From the NCBI RefSeq assembly GCF_003815975.1, contig NZ_CP033932.1:4507501-4571500 (forward strand): 64,000 nucleotides of DNA, given 5' to 3'. Position numbers and translations under genes: made by a program. This document shows, piece after piece, positions 1-10,300 of this stretch. Within the stretch, counting starts at the first letter, position 1. Every line of letters begins with the position of its first letter. The DNA comes from Chryseobacterium bernardetii. Its GTDB lineage: Bacteria > Bacteroidota > Bacteroidia > Flavobacteriales > Weeksellaceae. Under the pieces are notes generated by a model. It searched no databases, was not told the DNA's origin, and saw nothing but the letters and a program-made list of their open reading frames with translations.

Positions 1-1492
1 TATTATGAAATTCAGGTTTATAAGTGTCGTCCCATATCCTATCAGCATATGAACCTCGACAGGTGGTAATTATAGCGACATTCTTTGTCTGTTTAATCTT
101 TGCAATAAATCCTTGTAGATGGTTCCTCCAGATAGGTGAAAAAAGCCTATTGGAAACCGTTTCATTCAGACCATCTATAACAATAGGAATCCTTACTTTA
201 TGGATTGACCCATAAACTTCCAAAGCATTTAAAAGGTCATCAAATGAATATTCTTGCGGTATATCTAGAATTTTACGCACTGTATCGCTGATACTGGTCT
301 CATCAGTAAATTTATCACCTGTCAAAAATATTACTGGTTTCGACTCTTTAATTCTGTTAAATGCAATATCAGTGGATATATGTGTTTTACCTTTGGCTGC
401 ATCACCTATAAAATGCAGCTGCCTCTGGTTTCCATGAAAATAATTTCTAAAAAAACGTCCGAAGTCTTGTGAAAAATTTGACATTAAGGATGTGATATTC
501 TGCGACTCCCTAGATGCCCTTGATGTTTCATCAAAATCAAATTCATCAAGTTTAGTATGGAAAGCGATCCACTTCGATCGTAAATCCTCGGTACTGAATA
601 GCGCTAGTTTTTCAGGTTCACACTTTTTAAAGCATTCATCAACAAAGTCAATTTTACCAACAGTCTGTTTTACAAGATCTTCAAATTCATGACAAGCTGA
701 AAAAAAATCTCTTCTCAGAGCTTCCTCCGCGGGGCTGATCATGGTAGTGTTATGAAAGTTGTGTAGTTCCTTGCCTACCTGATTGGCTACCTGCAGGAGA
801 TCACTTTTAAGCTTTCCCGTCAGGTTAGTATAGTTTGGATCAAGTACTACACAATCTATTATGGATTTTGTGAACTGATCAATAGCATGCAATTCAGGAT
901 CGTATTTATCCTTTACCTTCTCAAAATTTTCAAAAAACTTTGTTGTAAACCAACCCTGATTTAGTTCAAGTTCCCCAAAAAAGAAACTACGTACACCTTC
1001 GTTTTTAGGTTCTTTTAAGAATGCAATAATTTTTGATTCTCCCCAAAATTCCAGAGAGATTGCACGACCAACAGGAATTTTTTTCGGTAGTTCATCATCG
1101 AACCAATTCTTCTCGCCTTTACTGAATTTTCCCGCTTTCGAAGTACTTTCCGTTGTAAGATCAGTTTTAAGGCAAACAAAATATTTCGTTAAATTTCCAT
1201 GATTCCTAATTGCTGTCTCAAAGGAATTTGAAATAGCTAAGTCTCTATTAGCAATACTTAATCTTCCTGTATCACCAAAAAATTTACATTGCCAGCCCCA
1301 TCTTTCGCCAGAATGATGATCGAGATAAAATTCTACCCCACCGTCTCCTCCGCTCCCGTCAATCGCCGTAAATGTTCCTAAATGTCCATATTCTTTGATT
1401 GCCAGCTGGTAACATAGGTGCTCGAAACACTGCGTGGCCTTCCCATTATAGGGCTTAAGTCTGTTGAAGTCAACTTTATCAATTGTAATCAT
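1..1492 (-). CDS. Nuclease-STAND NTPase, Avs-like defence protein (C-terminus cut by window edge)
   Basis: The frame is open from an ATG at 1492 to the window edge, so only about the first 497 residues are visible. The N-terminus (residues about 25-70) reads as a PD-(D/E)XK/Mrr-like nuclease: a DGSGGDGGVEF motif near residue 45, then QCK at 68-70. After a helical linker comes a P-loop GDAAKGKTH at about 363-371, and IVIDGLNE near 438-443 as Walker B of the NACHT/STAND type. Effector plus STAND ATPase is the architecture of Avs and related immune sensors; the sensor half should lie to the left of the window. The closest gene on this strand is the membrane nuclease-like gene. Domain reading is secure; the Avs assignment is inferred because the C-terminal repeats are not visible. 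Confidence 0.75.
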   Translation of the reverse strand, partial: MITIDKVDFNRLKPYNGKATQCFEHLCYQLAIKEYGHLGTFTAIDGSGGDGGVEFYLDHHSGERWGWQCKFFGDTGRLSIANRDLAISNSFETAIRNHGNLTKYFVCLKTDLTTESTSKAGKFSKGEKNWFDDELPKKIPVGRAISLEFWGESKIIAFLKEPKNEGVRSFFFGELELNQGWFTTKFFENFEKVKDKYDPELHAIDQFTKSIIDCVVLDPNYTNLTGKLKSDLLQVANQVGKELHNFHNTTMISPAEEALRRDFFSACHEFEDLVKQTVGKIDFVDECFKKCEPEKLALFSTEDLRSKWIAFHTKLDEFDFDETSRASRESQNITSLMSNFSQDFGRFFRNYFHGNQRQLHFIGDAAKGKTHISTDIAFNRIKESKPVIFLTGDKFTDETSISDTVRKILDIPQEYSFDDLLNALEVYGSIHKVRIPIVIDGLNETVSNRLFSPIWRNHLQGFIAKIKQTKNVAIITTCRGSYADRIWDDTYKPEFHN

Positions 1493-1607
1493 AAATTTAA
1501 TAATATGGGTTTGCCAGCAACACAAGAAAAGTACTTTTGTTTTTTCTGTAACCTCCTTAATTAAGAACTATTTATCAACTCACAATGAAATTAAGCATCT
1601 TATTTGG

Positions 1608-1615
1608 CAAATTTA
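1608..1615 (-). promoter_or_regulatory. Candidate -7 box (TAAATTTG) for the nuclease-STAND gene
   Basis: On the minus strand TAAATTTG fits the Bacteroidota TAnnTTTG element, about 115 bases upstream of the ATG at 1492. No convincing -33 TTTG lies at the right spacing. An AAGGAGG about 50 bases upstream of the ATG is too far away to be its ribosome site. The rest of 1493-1805 shows nothing else. Confidence 0.25.
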
Positions 1616-1805
1616 TGCCATAATCAAATAGTATACTTTGACTCTTAAATAGGTTAAAATTGCATGATGCAGAAATTTACATTTATTTTGTTAATATTCC
1701 AATAATCAATTTGTGTTGAGATCACAAATTTTATGATAATACGCGTCATGCACACAATCTTGTGGCTCTAAAATCGACTTAGGGATTTGGCTAGCGATAG
1801 TTACT

Positions 1806-2762
1806 TCACAGCAATTCACCGTAAAAATTATTATCAACTCTGTATGTATGATTTAATTTATCCTTTTCACACCGGCCTATCATCGTTCCATCTTCTTGCG
1901 TATATAAAAATACTTTACTGCTACAACCTCTTTTTATGCAGTTTATAGACCTCTTATTAATCGTAAAGTTCCATGTTGAGTTTCGTTTGATTGTCAAATG
2001 TCTTCCTTCATTCAATAAAAGCTCATTTTGCGTCTGAAGCTTACCAGTAACCATTAGGTACAAAATTTTATGGGCATATTTATATTTTCGTAGGCTATTG
2101 ATATTTAAAAGCATATATAAGCACATCAGTGCGGCAACTACAATAAAACACAGGGTTTTGGCCCAGTCAGCTTTAACATAGAAAAATGATGTGCAAAATA
2201 CAGCAACAAAAAAGATTGTTGCTAAGTAAACGTGCATTGAATCTTTAATGGATTCCCACAGAGTGAAAGTTAGCTGTCTATCCCTACATTCTTCAAAATA
2301 AACAGTTTTATCATCATAAAAAGACATTGGCTTTCCTAGTATTGCTAAAACTTCTCTTTGCGGATATTCAATCAATGCTTTAGCCATATCCCGATGACTC
2401 AGGGTTTCAATTTTAATATCTTGATTTCCCAAATTAAGCTTATCAATGACATCACATTCTTTTGGGCCTATTTTACGATTGGTAACAAAAATGAACTTCT
2501 TGACTTCGAGGTTTTTGTCAATACAGTTCTTATAGTCATTCTTTATCTTGGTTGCTATATTGTCAGACCAGGTTGACATGGCAAAATATTCTCTGGTTTC
2601 AAGGACATAGCCATCTTTACCACCATCTCCAAGTGGTCCCATGGAAGCTACTTCCTGAAATGCACCACCATATTTTTTCCGTAGGTAATTCGCTCCACAT
2701 TTTTGAAACTCTAATCCATCCTTACCTTTTAGAATATTTTCTATATACTCTATATCCAACAT
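1806..2762 (-). CDS. Membrane-anchored PD-(D/E)XK nuclease-like protein
   Basis: 318 residues from the chosen ATG, which has AAAGGA about seven bases upstream. An in-frame ATG at 2942 would add 60 residues that look unlike the family and precede the nuclease fold. Residues 17-65 hold LEFQKCGANYL and then GDGGKDGY, the pattern of defence-associated PD-(D/E)XK domains. The Q-x-K expected about ten residues later reads AMS, so catalysis is uncertain. Two hydrophobic helices at about 176-194 and 200-219 are followed by a 100-residue cytoplasmic-type tail rich in Lys and Cys. It may be a membrane-tethered effector acting with the downstream nuclease-STAND gene on the same strand. Function is inferred. 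Confidence 0.6.
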   Translation of the reverse strand: MLDIEYIENILKGKDGLEFQKCGANYLRKKYGGAFQEVASMGPLGDGGKDGYVLETREYFAMSTWSDNIATKIKNDYKNCIDKNLEVKKFIFVTNRKIGPKECDVIDKLNLGNQDIKIETLSHRDMAKALIEYPQREVLAILGKPMSFYDDKTVYFEECRDRQLTFTLWESIKDSMHVYLATIFFVAVFCTSFFYVKADWAKTLCFIVVAALMCLYMLLNINSLRKYKYAHKILYLMVTGKLQTQNELLLNEGRHLTIKRNSTWNFTINKRSINCIKRGCSSKVFLYTQEDGTMIGRCEKDKLNHTYRVDNNFYGELL

Positions 2763-3241
2763 ATTTTTTTCCTTTGAAAATATAAATAATAACTCAGCTA
2801 AGAAAACAGTATTTGATACTTCATCTTTCTTTGAGACCATACCATCCAATTTCGCCACTTTTATGTCTTTTTTTGACCTAATGTGGTCGTGCCCTGTAAA
2901 TAAAAACACCCAAGGTTTGACGGTAATGGGATATCTTGCCATAAGATTAACCTATTTGGTAGCATCAATTATACTATTTCGGTTACTAAAGTATTGGAAT
3001 CTTTAAATGAAAAATATGCCTTTTCTTGTAAAAGCGCGATTAAAAGTTGCTTTTGCTTGGTTTTGATGTTATTTCCAGTTGAGGTATAGCACCCTTTTTT
3101 TACTTGTCCTTTTGGATCTTTAAAAATTGTAATAACATTTGAGACAATACATTGTGATCACTTTTTATAGAGTAGCAAATAACTACATAAGGTTCATTTT
3201 CCAAGCTATTTTGAAAATTGGATCTGACCCAAGAATCAGAA
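2763..3241. other. Intergenic stretch without a clear gene
   Basis: It contains the possible 60-codon N-terminal extension of the membrane nuclease gene (2763-2942). I see no other coding frame, strong hairpin or repeat. Confidence 0.5.
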
Positions 3242-3823
3242 TTATTTAAACAATTTATTAAATAAAAAATTCCTCAATTTTTTCATGATTGATACCTCTT
3301 GCCTTCCCAAATTATAATTTGAGCTGTTTAGGTTCCGAAGCTTCAAATAATTTCCAAAACTAAAATAACTGTTTTCCAGAAGTTGAACAGCAGAATTCAA
3401 ATAATAATCAGTTTGGAACGCTTCAATAGCATCTTCCTCCCCATAGAGTATAGCTGACCATTTATAGATTTTTTCAAGGAGTTCCTTTTTTAGCAGATTC
3501 TCCACGGGATCGCCCAGGTCTTGATCTTCTAATACTCTGACACAAGAATCCATAATTTCCACCGTCAGCGTCAAATCAAATTCTTTTTGTAGTTCAAACT
3601 CCTTAAAAGAAAATGCAAAATATCCGTAGTTTATATACTGTTTTTCTATTGGATGCATCTTTAAATATTTATACAGTAAACCAGCTTCAATATTACTGAT
3701 ACTGACTTCAATACTAATATTGTAAATTACTTCCATGATAAATCTTTGACTACAATTTACTTCTTTTTTATTTATAAAATATGAAGGTTTTGGGTCGAAC
3801 TTGGTGGATAATCCAATGGCCAT
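3242..3823 (-). CDS. Hypothetical protein
   Basis: 193 residues, not recognised. It is acidic and helical in the middle (a run of Glu/Leu around residues 70-135), ends in a basic stretch (KKLRNFLFNKLFK) and has no signal peptide or membrane segment. An internal ATG at 3736 (MEVIYNIS) is an alternative start and may be the real one, since the first 29 residues look unstructured. It sits alone on the minus strand between defence genes and a decayed transporter gene, so a defence or cargo role is possible but not shown. Confidence 0.45.
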   Translation of the reverse strand: MAIGLSTKFDPKPSYFINKKEVNCSQRFIMEVIYNISIEVSISNIEAGLLYKYLKMHPIEKQYINYGYFAFSFKEFELQKEFDLTLTVEIMDSCVRVLEDQDLGDPVENLLKKELLEKIYKWSAILYGEEDAIEAFQTDYYLNSAVQLLENSYFSFGNYLKLRNLNSSNYNLGRQEVSIMKKLRNFLFNKLFK

Positions 3824-3884
3824 CCATGTTCGAAACTTCCTACCAACAAGTCTAATTTAAAATGCAGAATTTATCTGCATATTA

Positions 3885-3919
3885 AAAACACCCGTAGATT
3901 GGGAGTCAGCGGGTGTTTT
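3885..3919. terminator. Hairpin terminator
   Basis: A perfect 10-bp stem, AAAACACCCG (3885-3894) pairing with CGGGTGTTTT (3910-3919) around a 15-base loop, with T runs on either strand. It lies beyond the 3' end of the decayed cation-efflux gene, whose original terminator it may be. Confidence 0.7.
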
Positions 3920-3948
3920 ACCATATTATTAACCTATTTTATGAAAAG

Positions 3949-3966
3949 TTTGCTCGATCGAGCAAA
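3949..3966. repeat. Perfect 18-bp palindrome
   Basis: TTTGCTCGATCGAGCAAA reads identically on both strands. It has no loop, so it suits a dimeric protein site better than a terminator. It lies 30 bp from the hairpin and 96 bp from the decayed transporter gene; no function is known. Confidence 0.6.
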
Positions 3967-4061
3967 TAATTATTAATATCTAATTTAAACACTTTTCATT
4001 AAAATATCAAATTGACGAATTATTACTGCAACAATAGGAGTCTTCACCTCTATTTGCAGCA

Positions 4062-4428
4062 TTATTCCGGCTGTATGATCACATAATGTACAAGTTTAAA
4101 TTCATTTTTTATGTCTGTGAGGATACGGCGTATCGCCTCAGTGATCTCCTCTTTATCCAGGTCATCTTCAAAATCTCTGACCAACATCAGGACAACTTTT
4201 TCGGGCAACTGATAAGTCTATAATATGTTTTTTGTCTTTACCACTGTAAAGTTTTTTTCTGCGAGTTCCGCATTTTTTTTCTCGTTTCGGGTGCGATACC
4301 TTAGCCCATCAACAAGCTTCTGCTTTCTCTAGCCAACATAAAGGCAACAAAAACAAGCAGCAATCCTACGATTACCGATGCTAATCCATCCAGCTCAAGA
4401 ATTTTTAGTGAATGGTTCAGCCACATCA
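4062..4428 (-). pseudogene. Decayed cation diffusion facilitator (CDF) transporter, 3' part only
   Basis: From an ATG at 4428 a 42-residue frame reads as the last membrane helix of a CDF metal-efflux protein (LDGLASVIVGLLLVFVAFML, then ARESRSLLMG) and hits a stop. After frame changes the text resumes as the cytoplasmic domain, ending LVHYVIIQPE before TAA at 4064-4062; the stretch LPEKVVLMLV to QPE is one clean 55-codon frame. The N-terminal two thirds of the gene is absent. At least two frame breaks and a missing 5' part make it non-functional. It is a marker of insertion or deletion inside the defence island. Confidence 0.8.
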
Positions 4429-4503
4429 TTATAGTTACAATAATTAAATCCTTAATATCATAGATTATTCCCTAACTTTCCATATAAATAATTTTAAATA
4501 ACG

Positions 4504-5958
4504 ATGATAAGGGTCTATATAGATTGGAATGTAATGAGCCAGATGAAAAATGGGCAACACAGTGAATTTTTTTCAATTATTTCAGATAACGAGAAATTTT
4601 TAAAGCCTTATTCATCTTCGCATCTTGGCGACATTTCTGCGAGTAGCCAAGATCAATCAAATATGGAGAATATTGATTCTGATCTGGATTTTATCTCCAA
4701 CCTTACCCAAAATTATTGTTTATTCCATATAGAGGGCAGAACCGTATTTCGAAATAATCCTCCTCGGGATTTATACATACAGGATAGCAATCTAAGTCAA
4801 CTACTAGATGTGCTTCGTATCGAGCCACTTTCAGACAATCTTGATGAGGAAAGTAGAAATCTACAGGAACTATTGAATGAGCAAATTACGTTATTTAAAA
4901 ACACTCCTATCGATGGGGTTTTTCAAAAATCCTTCGAAAACCCTGAAACAGCTCATCTTATGCGCAGTTTCCTCCCCGAACTTGAGGACAATTATACACA
5001 GATTGGACTTTTGACGGCAATCTTTGGAATGATAGAAAGAATGAACAAAAATACAGCTTATAAAGATTTACGTGAAAATCTTCAAGGTGGGGCAGATATA
5101 AAAAGAGACCAAATATTTCACAGCACTTCCCCCTATGAACTCATTGATAAAGCTTATAAAAAAAAAGGAATTTTAGCTGAACAAAAAAGCCCGGCCCATG
5201 AGTTTGCCTCCCCCTGGTTTACAGAAATAAGTAATGAATATATAGCACTGGACATGCACGGGTATCAGGAAGATAAAATTTCTATAAACAGAGGCAGGAA
5301 ACAAACTTTCAGAAATACCATGGAAGATGCTTTTCATACAGCTTTTGCCTCTTCGTGTGATTTTTATATTACTCAGGATCAAAGAAACTGTAAAAAGGCA
5401 AATGCCGTCTATGAAAAACTTGATATTAACACTATCGCTATGTCGGCCGATGACTTTCTGATCCTTTACAAAAAATGTCTTCAGTTCAAAACAGTAGATT
5501 TCCTTAATCAATTGTTGCATTTATTAAAAAATTTAGCACCGTCCAACACTTCCGACCTTAAGAGTAGCCGTTATGACAGCGCTTTCTTTTTCTTTGACTA
5601 CTTTAATGTTATACGTATAATTACCGATAAAAGTGCTAAAAGTCCATTCCTTCTCCTGACTAGACATCTACCCACTAACTCCCTACCTATTTTCGGCAAG
5701 GAAGCACATGTTCTTGTCAGTAAATTACAGCTGCTTTTGGGTAACGACGCAGGTAATTTGGGAAAATTCTCTGATCCAGAATTGGAGGAGATTGGAAAAG
5801 ACTGTTGGCCCGGCAGACGTTGGGAATACGCTGATGTTAACATAAAACTACGCGCTATGGAAGGACATCTGCAATTATATTTGTACCCACCAAATAATAA
5901 AAATAGGATTCAAAAGCTATTGAACGCAGTAAAATCCTTTTTTAAATTTGGAAAATAA
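4504..5958 (+). CDS. Large PIN-like domain protein, putative RNase
   Basis: 484 residues. The start MIRVYIDWNVMSQM carries the first acidic residue of a PIN-like fold (Asp7). A second cluster in the C-terminal half, DAFHTAFASSCDFYITQDQR, matches the D-x(n)-A-x(n)-TxD ending of PIN domains. The central 200 residues are a helical insertion and the last 120 residues carry no recognised motif. PIN domains are metal-dependent RNases. There is no cognate small antitoxin beside it. The 3' neighbour on the same strand is a PD-(D/E)XK-like gene 116 bp away, so the two may form one unit. Family call is fairly safe; a defence role is inferred from location. Confidence 0.65.
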   Translation: MIRVYIDWNVMSQMKNGQHSEFFSIISDNEKFLKPYSSSHLGDISASSQDQSNMENIDSDLDFISNLTQNYCLFHIEGRTVFRNNPPRDLYIQDSNLSQLLDVLRIEPLSDNLDEESRNLQELLNEQITLFKNTPIDGVFQKSFENPETAHLMRSFLPELEDNYTQIGLLTAIFGMIERMNKNTAYKDLRENLQGGADIKRDQIFHSTSPYELIDKAYKKKGILAEQKSPAHEFASPWFTEISNEYIALDMHGYQEDKISINRGRKQTFRNTMEDAFHTAFASSCDFYITQDQRNCKKANAVYEKLDINTIAMSADDFLILYKKCLQFKTVDFLNQLLHLLKNLAPSNTSDLKSSRYDSAFFFFDYFNVIRIITDKSAKSPFLLLTRHLPTNSLPIFGKEAHVLVSKLQLLLGNDAGNLGKFSDPELEEIGKDCWPGRRWEYADVNIKLRAMEGHLQLYLYPPNNKNRIQKLLNAVKSFFKFGK

Positions 5959-6074
5959 ATGTCTTGACAAATAGCCCTAATTATCAATAATTTATAAAAA
6001 AAATTGAATTAGAAATTCCTTGGATTAGCTAAAACTAATCAGAAAGAAACCTCAACTGAAAATACCTAAGTAAA

Positions 6075-6947
6075 ATGAATACATCAATTGTCGGAAAGTA
6101 CGATTTTTTAGAGGGAAATAAATTATATCAAATAAGAGCGAGAGTAGCTTTACCCTACCTAGTTAAACAAGCTGGTGCCCGTCAGACAATTTATTATTCC
6201 GACCTTGCTAAAATCCTTGGAATGCCAAATCCAAGAAATCTTAATTATGTATTGGGTGTGATTGGAAGTGCAATGAAAGAACTGAGCTTAAGTACTGACA
6301 TCAGAATACCAGCCATCCAATGTATCGCAATCAGCAAAAGAACAAACCTTCCAGGCGACGGAATTTCTTGGTTTATCGATATTTCTGATTACAGCACCCG
6401 TAGCCCAAGCCAGCAGAAAGAGTTTTTGGATGCTATGCTCGCAGAAATATACTTATTTCCATACTGGCGGGAAGTTTTGAATGTTCTTGGTTTGGATCCA
6501 ATACACATAGACCTTCAAGAAGATTTAGATAAAGCAACCAAAATACGATCAGGAGGTGAAAGCGAAAGCCACAGAAAATTTAAGGAGTTTGTTTCAAAAA
6601 ACCCTTTAGTACTAGGTCTTAAGGATTCCCTTTCAGATGGAATACTCGAACATGTGCTACCGTCAGCTGATGTTATTGACATTCTATTTATTGATCAATC
6701 CCTGAAAATCGGGGTTGAAGTGAAATCTCATATTTCTACTCCAGAAGATATATTACGTGGCATTTTCCAGTGTGTAAAATACAAGCATTTAATTGAAGCA
6801 AAACAAATTGTAGATAATGAACTTCCGAACAGTCGCATTATTCTGGCATTGGAAGGAAGACTTCCCGAGAAATTCATCATAGCAAAAAACCTCTTAGGCA
6901 TTGAGGTTATAGATAATATACAAATGTCCAAGGTAAAATTAAAGTAA
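6075..6947 (+). CDS. PD-(D/E)XK nuclease-like protein
   Basis: 290 residues. The first 130 residues look like a DNA-binding region (YSDLAKILGM and PRNLNYVLGVIG resemble a winged helix). The C-terminal part from about 160 carries a nuclease core: an acidic pair near 162-164, VIDILFID (Asp202) and GVEVKS (Glu215-x-Lys217), the D...ExK signature. It ends with a beta-alpha segment typical of the fold. It follows the PIN gene on the same strand with no terminator evident, suggesting joint transcription. It could be a restriction-type enzyme without a methylase or the nuclease half of a PIN/nuclease defence pair. Target and partner are unknown. Confidence 0.6.
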   Translation: MNTSIVGKYDFLEGNKLYQIRARVALPYLVKQAGARQTIYYSDLAKILGMPNPRNLNYVLGVIGSAMKELSLSTDIRIPAIQCIAISKRTNLPGDGISWFIDISDYSTRSPSQQKEFLDAMLAEIYLFPYWREVLNVLGLDPIHIDLQEDLDKATKIRSGGESESHRKFKEFVSKNPLVLGLKDSLSDGILEHVLPSADVIDILFIDQSLKIGVEVKSHISTPEDILRGIFQCVKYKHLIEAKQIVDNELPNSRIILALEGRLPEKFIIAKNLLGIEVIDNIQMSKVKLK

Positions 6948-7013
6948 GCAAAAAAGAACTTAAGTTCATTTACAATATTTTTAATTCAAAATAATCCATA
7001 GACTATTTTTGTA

Positions 7014-7289
7014 CTACGGACTTTCTTCTTTAGGAACTTGCGTCTGACTAAACTTCCATAGATCTGTATTCTCCATATTGCCTTGCAGACGAGCCTGTTC
7101 ATTAATTGTTGGCAAATAAATCCTCCCATTTGGAAGGTTTTTCACCTCTTTCAAATGTGGCCAGGTCATTGCAGCAAAATTGCCAATTCTATCTTCGTCT
7201 TTGGCATCAAGGGCCTGCAGACCTCTTTCTTGCAATAAATACATATTATGTTCGATTTCTTTACGATTTTTAGGTGTTTTTATACTCAT
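7014..7289 (-). CDS. Small third gene of the AVAST type 1-like operon
   Basis: 91 residues, charged, no membrane segment; not recognised by itself. It begins 15 bp after the stop of the trypsin-STAND gene and is on the same strand, so it is translated from the same message. Its middle (WPHLKEVKNLPNGRIYLPTI) is mixed hydrophobic and basic. A short accessory gene in this position suggests a regulator or cofactor of the protease-ATPase. It ends convergently, 66 bp from the PD-(D/E)XK gene. Functional role is inferred only from the operon. Confidence 0.6.
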   Translation of the reverse strand: MSIKTPKNRKEIEHNMYLLQERGLQALDAKDEDRIGNFAAMTWPHLKEVKNLPNGRIYLPTINEQARLQGNMENTDLWKFSQTQVPKEESP

Positions 7290-7304
7290 TATCTTTTATT
7301 TCTA

Positions 7305-10300
7305 TTAAAGTTCAGTAATCTGCAATATCTCTGAAACCTCCTTGATTTGCCCTACACTTACTCGTCCCGCTAGTGCTTTATTAACTGCGGTATGAAGCTT
7401 ATATTGGTGATGCCCCATTTCAATTTCCTCTTCAAGAAAACTTCTTCTAATATATCGCTCTACTCGTTGATGCTCAGCTTCGCCCAAATCACAGGTTAAT
7501 CTTTCTCTTTGCACTTTTAAATTATTGATATAGGCGGCATTGAGTAAGTTTAAATTGTTCAGATCATATAATGTATCAAGCACTGGCAAAAGTTCTACGT
7601 CTTCTATATAAACGTCTCTACCATCAAAATTGTCAGTAGGGAAAAAATTTCCAAATCTTTGCCGCAGTTCGTGTAATGCTTCATCTTCTTCCCCGCAATT
7701 TTCAAGTATTTCTCGCCAATATATTTGAAGCATGGTATGATCTAGTCCCAAAATATCAGTCTGTACATCCTGATCATTCTTTAAGCAGTTCCATATTTCC
7801 TGTGAAAGTGTTGTGCTCATTTCTTTTAATAGATAACCTGAGTATTCATTGGATAAATCAGAATCATTTGCTAGAGAATCTTTTATTAGCGAAGAAACTA
7901 TCAATGAGCCTTTCTTTGTGCTCAGCCACACAAGTGTATCACCAACTTTTTTCCTTACTGTGGAAAAAGGGTGGTTTAACAACCAGACTAAAAATTGCAC
8001 TAACTGTTCATCAATATTACCCTGTGAACTAATTGGTGAAGATAACCACTCATATTTTGCTTTAAAATCACCCTCAGATCGGATAATGTATTCTATATGT
8101 TCCTTAACATAAATAATTATTGTTTCCTTTATATCGGCATCGAGCTTGTCACTCAATAGCCCTAAAAGAAAACTGACTACATACCAGTCATCACTTAAGT
8201 GATTTATAATAAAAGGTTTTAATAATGTGACCGCATCCTCAGCTGAGGCGTGGATGCGAAAAAGATCAAATAAAACGCCTAAATCCTTTGTAAGATTTCC
8301 GCCTTCCCAAATATCGCTTCCATCATTAGCAAGAACCTTTAAGCAGTCAACCAGTATTTGAAAACCTTCACTCATATTTTCCAATGCAAATTCATCCGAA
8401 GCTTTTGATATGGCTTCTGGTAACTGCGAATAATTACTCATTTTTCCAGCACCTGGTAATGGTCCTCCCAGCTTCGCCATTGCTTCGTCATCTTCCTTTG
8501 TAAAACCTTTGGCTTCTCTGGCTTCCGGTAAAATCTCAGGTAGGTCACCTTTATCTATTCCAGAGCTTAATAGCTTAATTTCAAGTTTATCTAAATCAGT
8601 CTTGAATGACCGATAAAGTGATCTTATGTAAAGATTTTTGAATTTGCTGAAACGATTGTCAGATACAAGCCAAGCAATTCTATCTATAATTTCCTGCGCA
8701 TAGCTTTCCGAAATATGAGATGCATCTTGGTAAACCTGATATTGAACTTTTGTAAAATTGTCAATATATCTATCTGTATCTTCATTAAAAATAAAAATTT
8801 CACTGAGGGCAAAAACGATTAATGGATCTCCTTTAACTGATAAAAGGAATTGACTCATTGCATCAGCTTCGATTATTGATCGTGCACCAAGGATATATCC
8901 GTCCCCCTTTGTGGGGGCATCTAAAGTGCTTGTATCTGCATTATCCAAGATTGTCTTTGCTGATGGCAATATCTGGAATTTAAAATACTCAATTGCTCGC
9001 GATAAATGTCCTGCATTTGCTAAAGTTCCACTAAACCTGCTCATTGCAGATTGTACATAACGTTGAAAGGTCATCTCTCCTGCCGCATATTCGAGATATG
9101 CGGCAAAATCTGCATAATGTTGATCTGCTTTATCATGATCCATTTTACGAAGCACTGAATTGATAAGTCCAAACTGCCCTTCCTTATACCAAGTTGGCCC
9201 CATTGAAGTATTAAGCATCAGCTGGTAAACAAACCGTGCCCTGGATTTTGCGCCAATCTTTGCATAAAACCCAATAATTTCAATCAGCTCAGGGATCTTT
9301 TCCCACCTGTTTTGAACCGCATCATACACATGGTCTTCTAAAACTCTTACAACTTTGAAAGCGTGCTGTTTCTGCTTGGTATTTTTTGCTAGTTCCGCAG
9401 AAATTTCATATAATGTCCTACGGTATCCTTCCGTATACATGCCCAACTGTGTATTCTTCGGATTAATGACCCGTTCAATAAACCAGCTAACCGAATCTTC
9501 TCCTAATTCAAGAAATACCAATAATAATCGGTGATACAGTAAAGCTACCGTATCCTCAATTAGCTGATAGCAACGGTTGAATTGTACCCTTTCTTTCAGA
9601 CTAAAGTCAAATTCCTCAAATATTTCTTGCGCTTTCTTCTGCAAGGCTGGAAGAGCGTCAAAGTTCTCTTCAGAATATATTCTATAAAGCTTACCTTGTA
9701 AAAAACCACAACGCTCGTACAAAGACTTAATATATCCCTCCCATGTAGTTGGTCCATGCTTTACTAATATCGGATAAACTCCGCTCTTATCTACATATCC
9801 CCGATAAATCTGTTCCTGATAAAATATATTGATCGAATCAAGATCTGGATCTACCCCATTAGGCACTCGCAAATTAAACGTAACGGGCTTCGTAAGTTTC
9901 TTTGCGATCATCTCTTCCAAAAGATGTGGCTTTTTAGTTTCTTTAATGAGAGCGAATAATAAATTATCAATATCATCCTCATTGTAACCATGATCAGTAA
10001 CCAATGTTTCGATATCGGATATAAGTCTTTTAAATGCATCACTGTCTTCTGTTGCTCTAGCAGATTTCTGCTTAAAGTCTTCGTAAAATAATGCTGCTCG
10101 TGCTAAAACATTAGCAGTATCTGCCGTATAAACACTATCAGAGAATTTACTCATATCTTCTATGCCAGGAAAAGACAAAAGTCTATAAACAACATAACCT
10201 ATTTGATAAGGTTCTAAATCTGTCCTCATTGATCTTGCAATGTCACGAACTTCATCTGATTCATCTTCATCGTCTGAGATTTCTCTTAAAATTTCAGTCC

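Noticed and set aside
2763..2942. 60-residue N-terminal extension of the membrane nuclease gene
   Set aside because: No family resemblance and the internal ATG at 2762 has a clear AAAGGA; kept as an alternative start only.
5173..5520. Minus-strand frame inside the PIN gene
   Set aside because: It is antisense to a coherent PIN protein and has no protein-like character.
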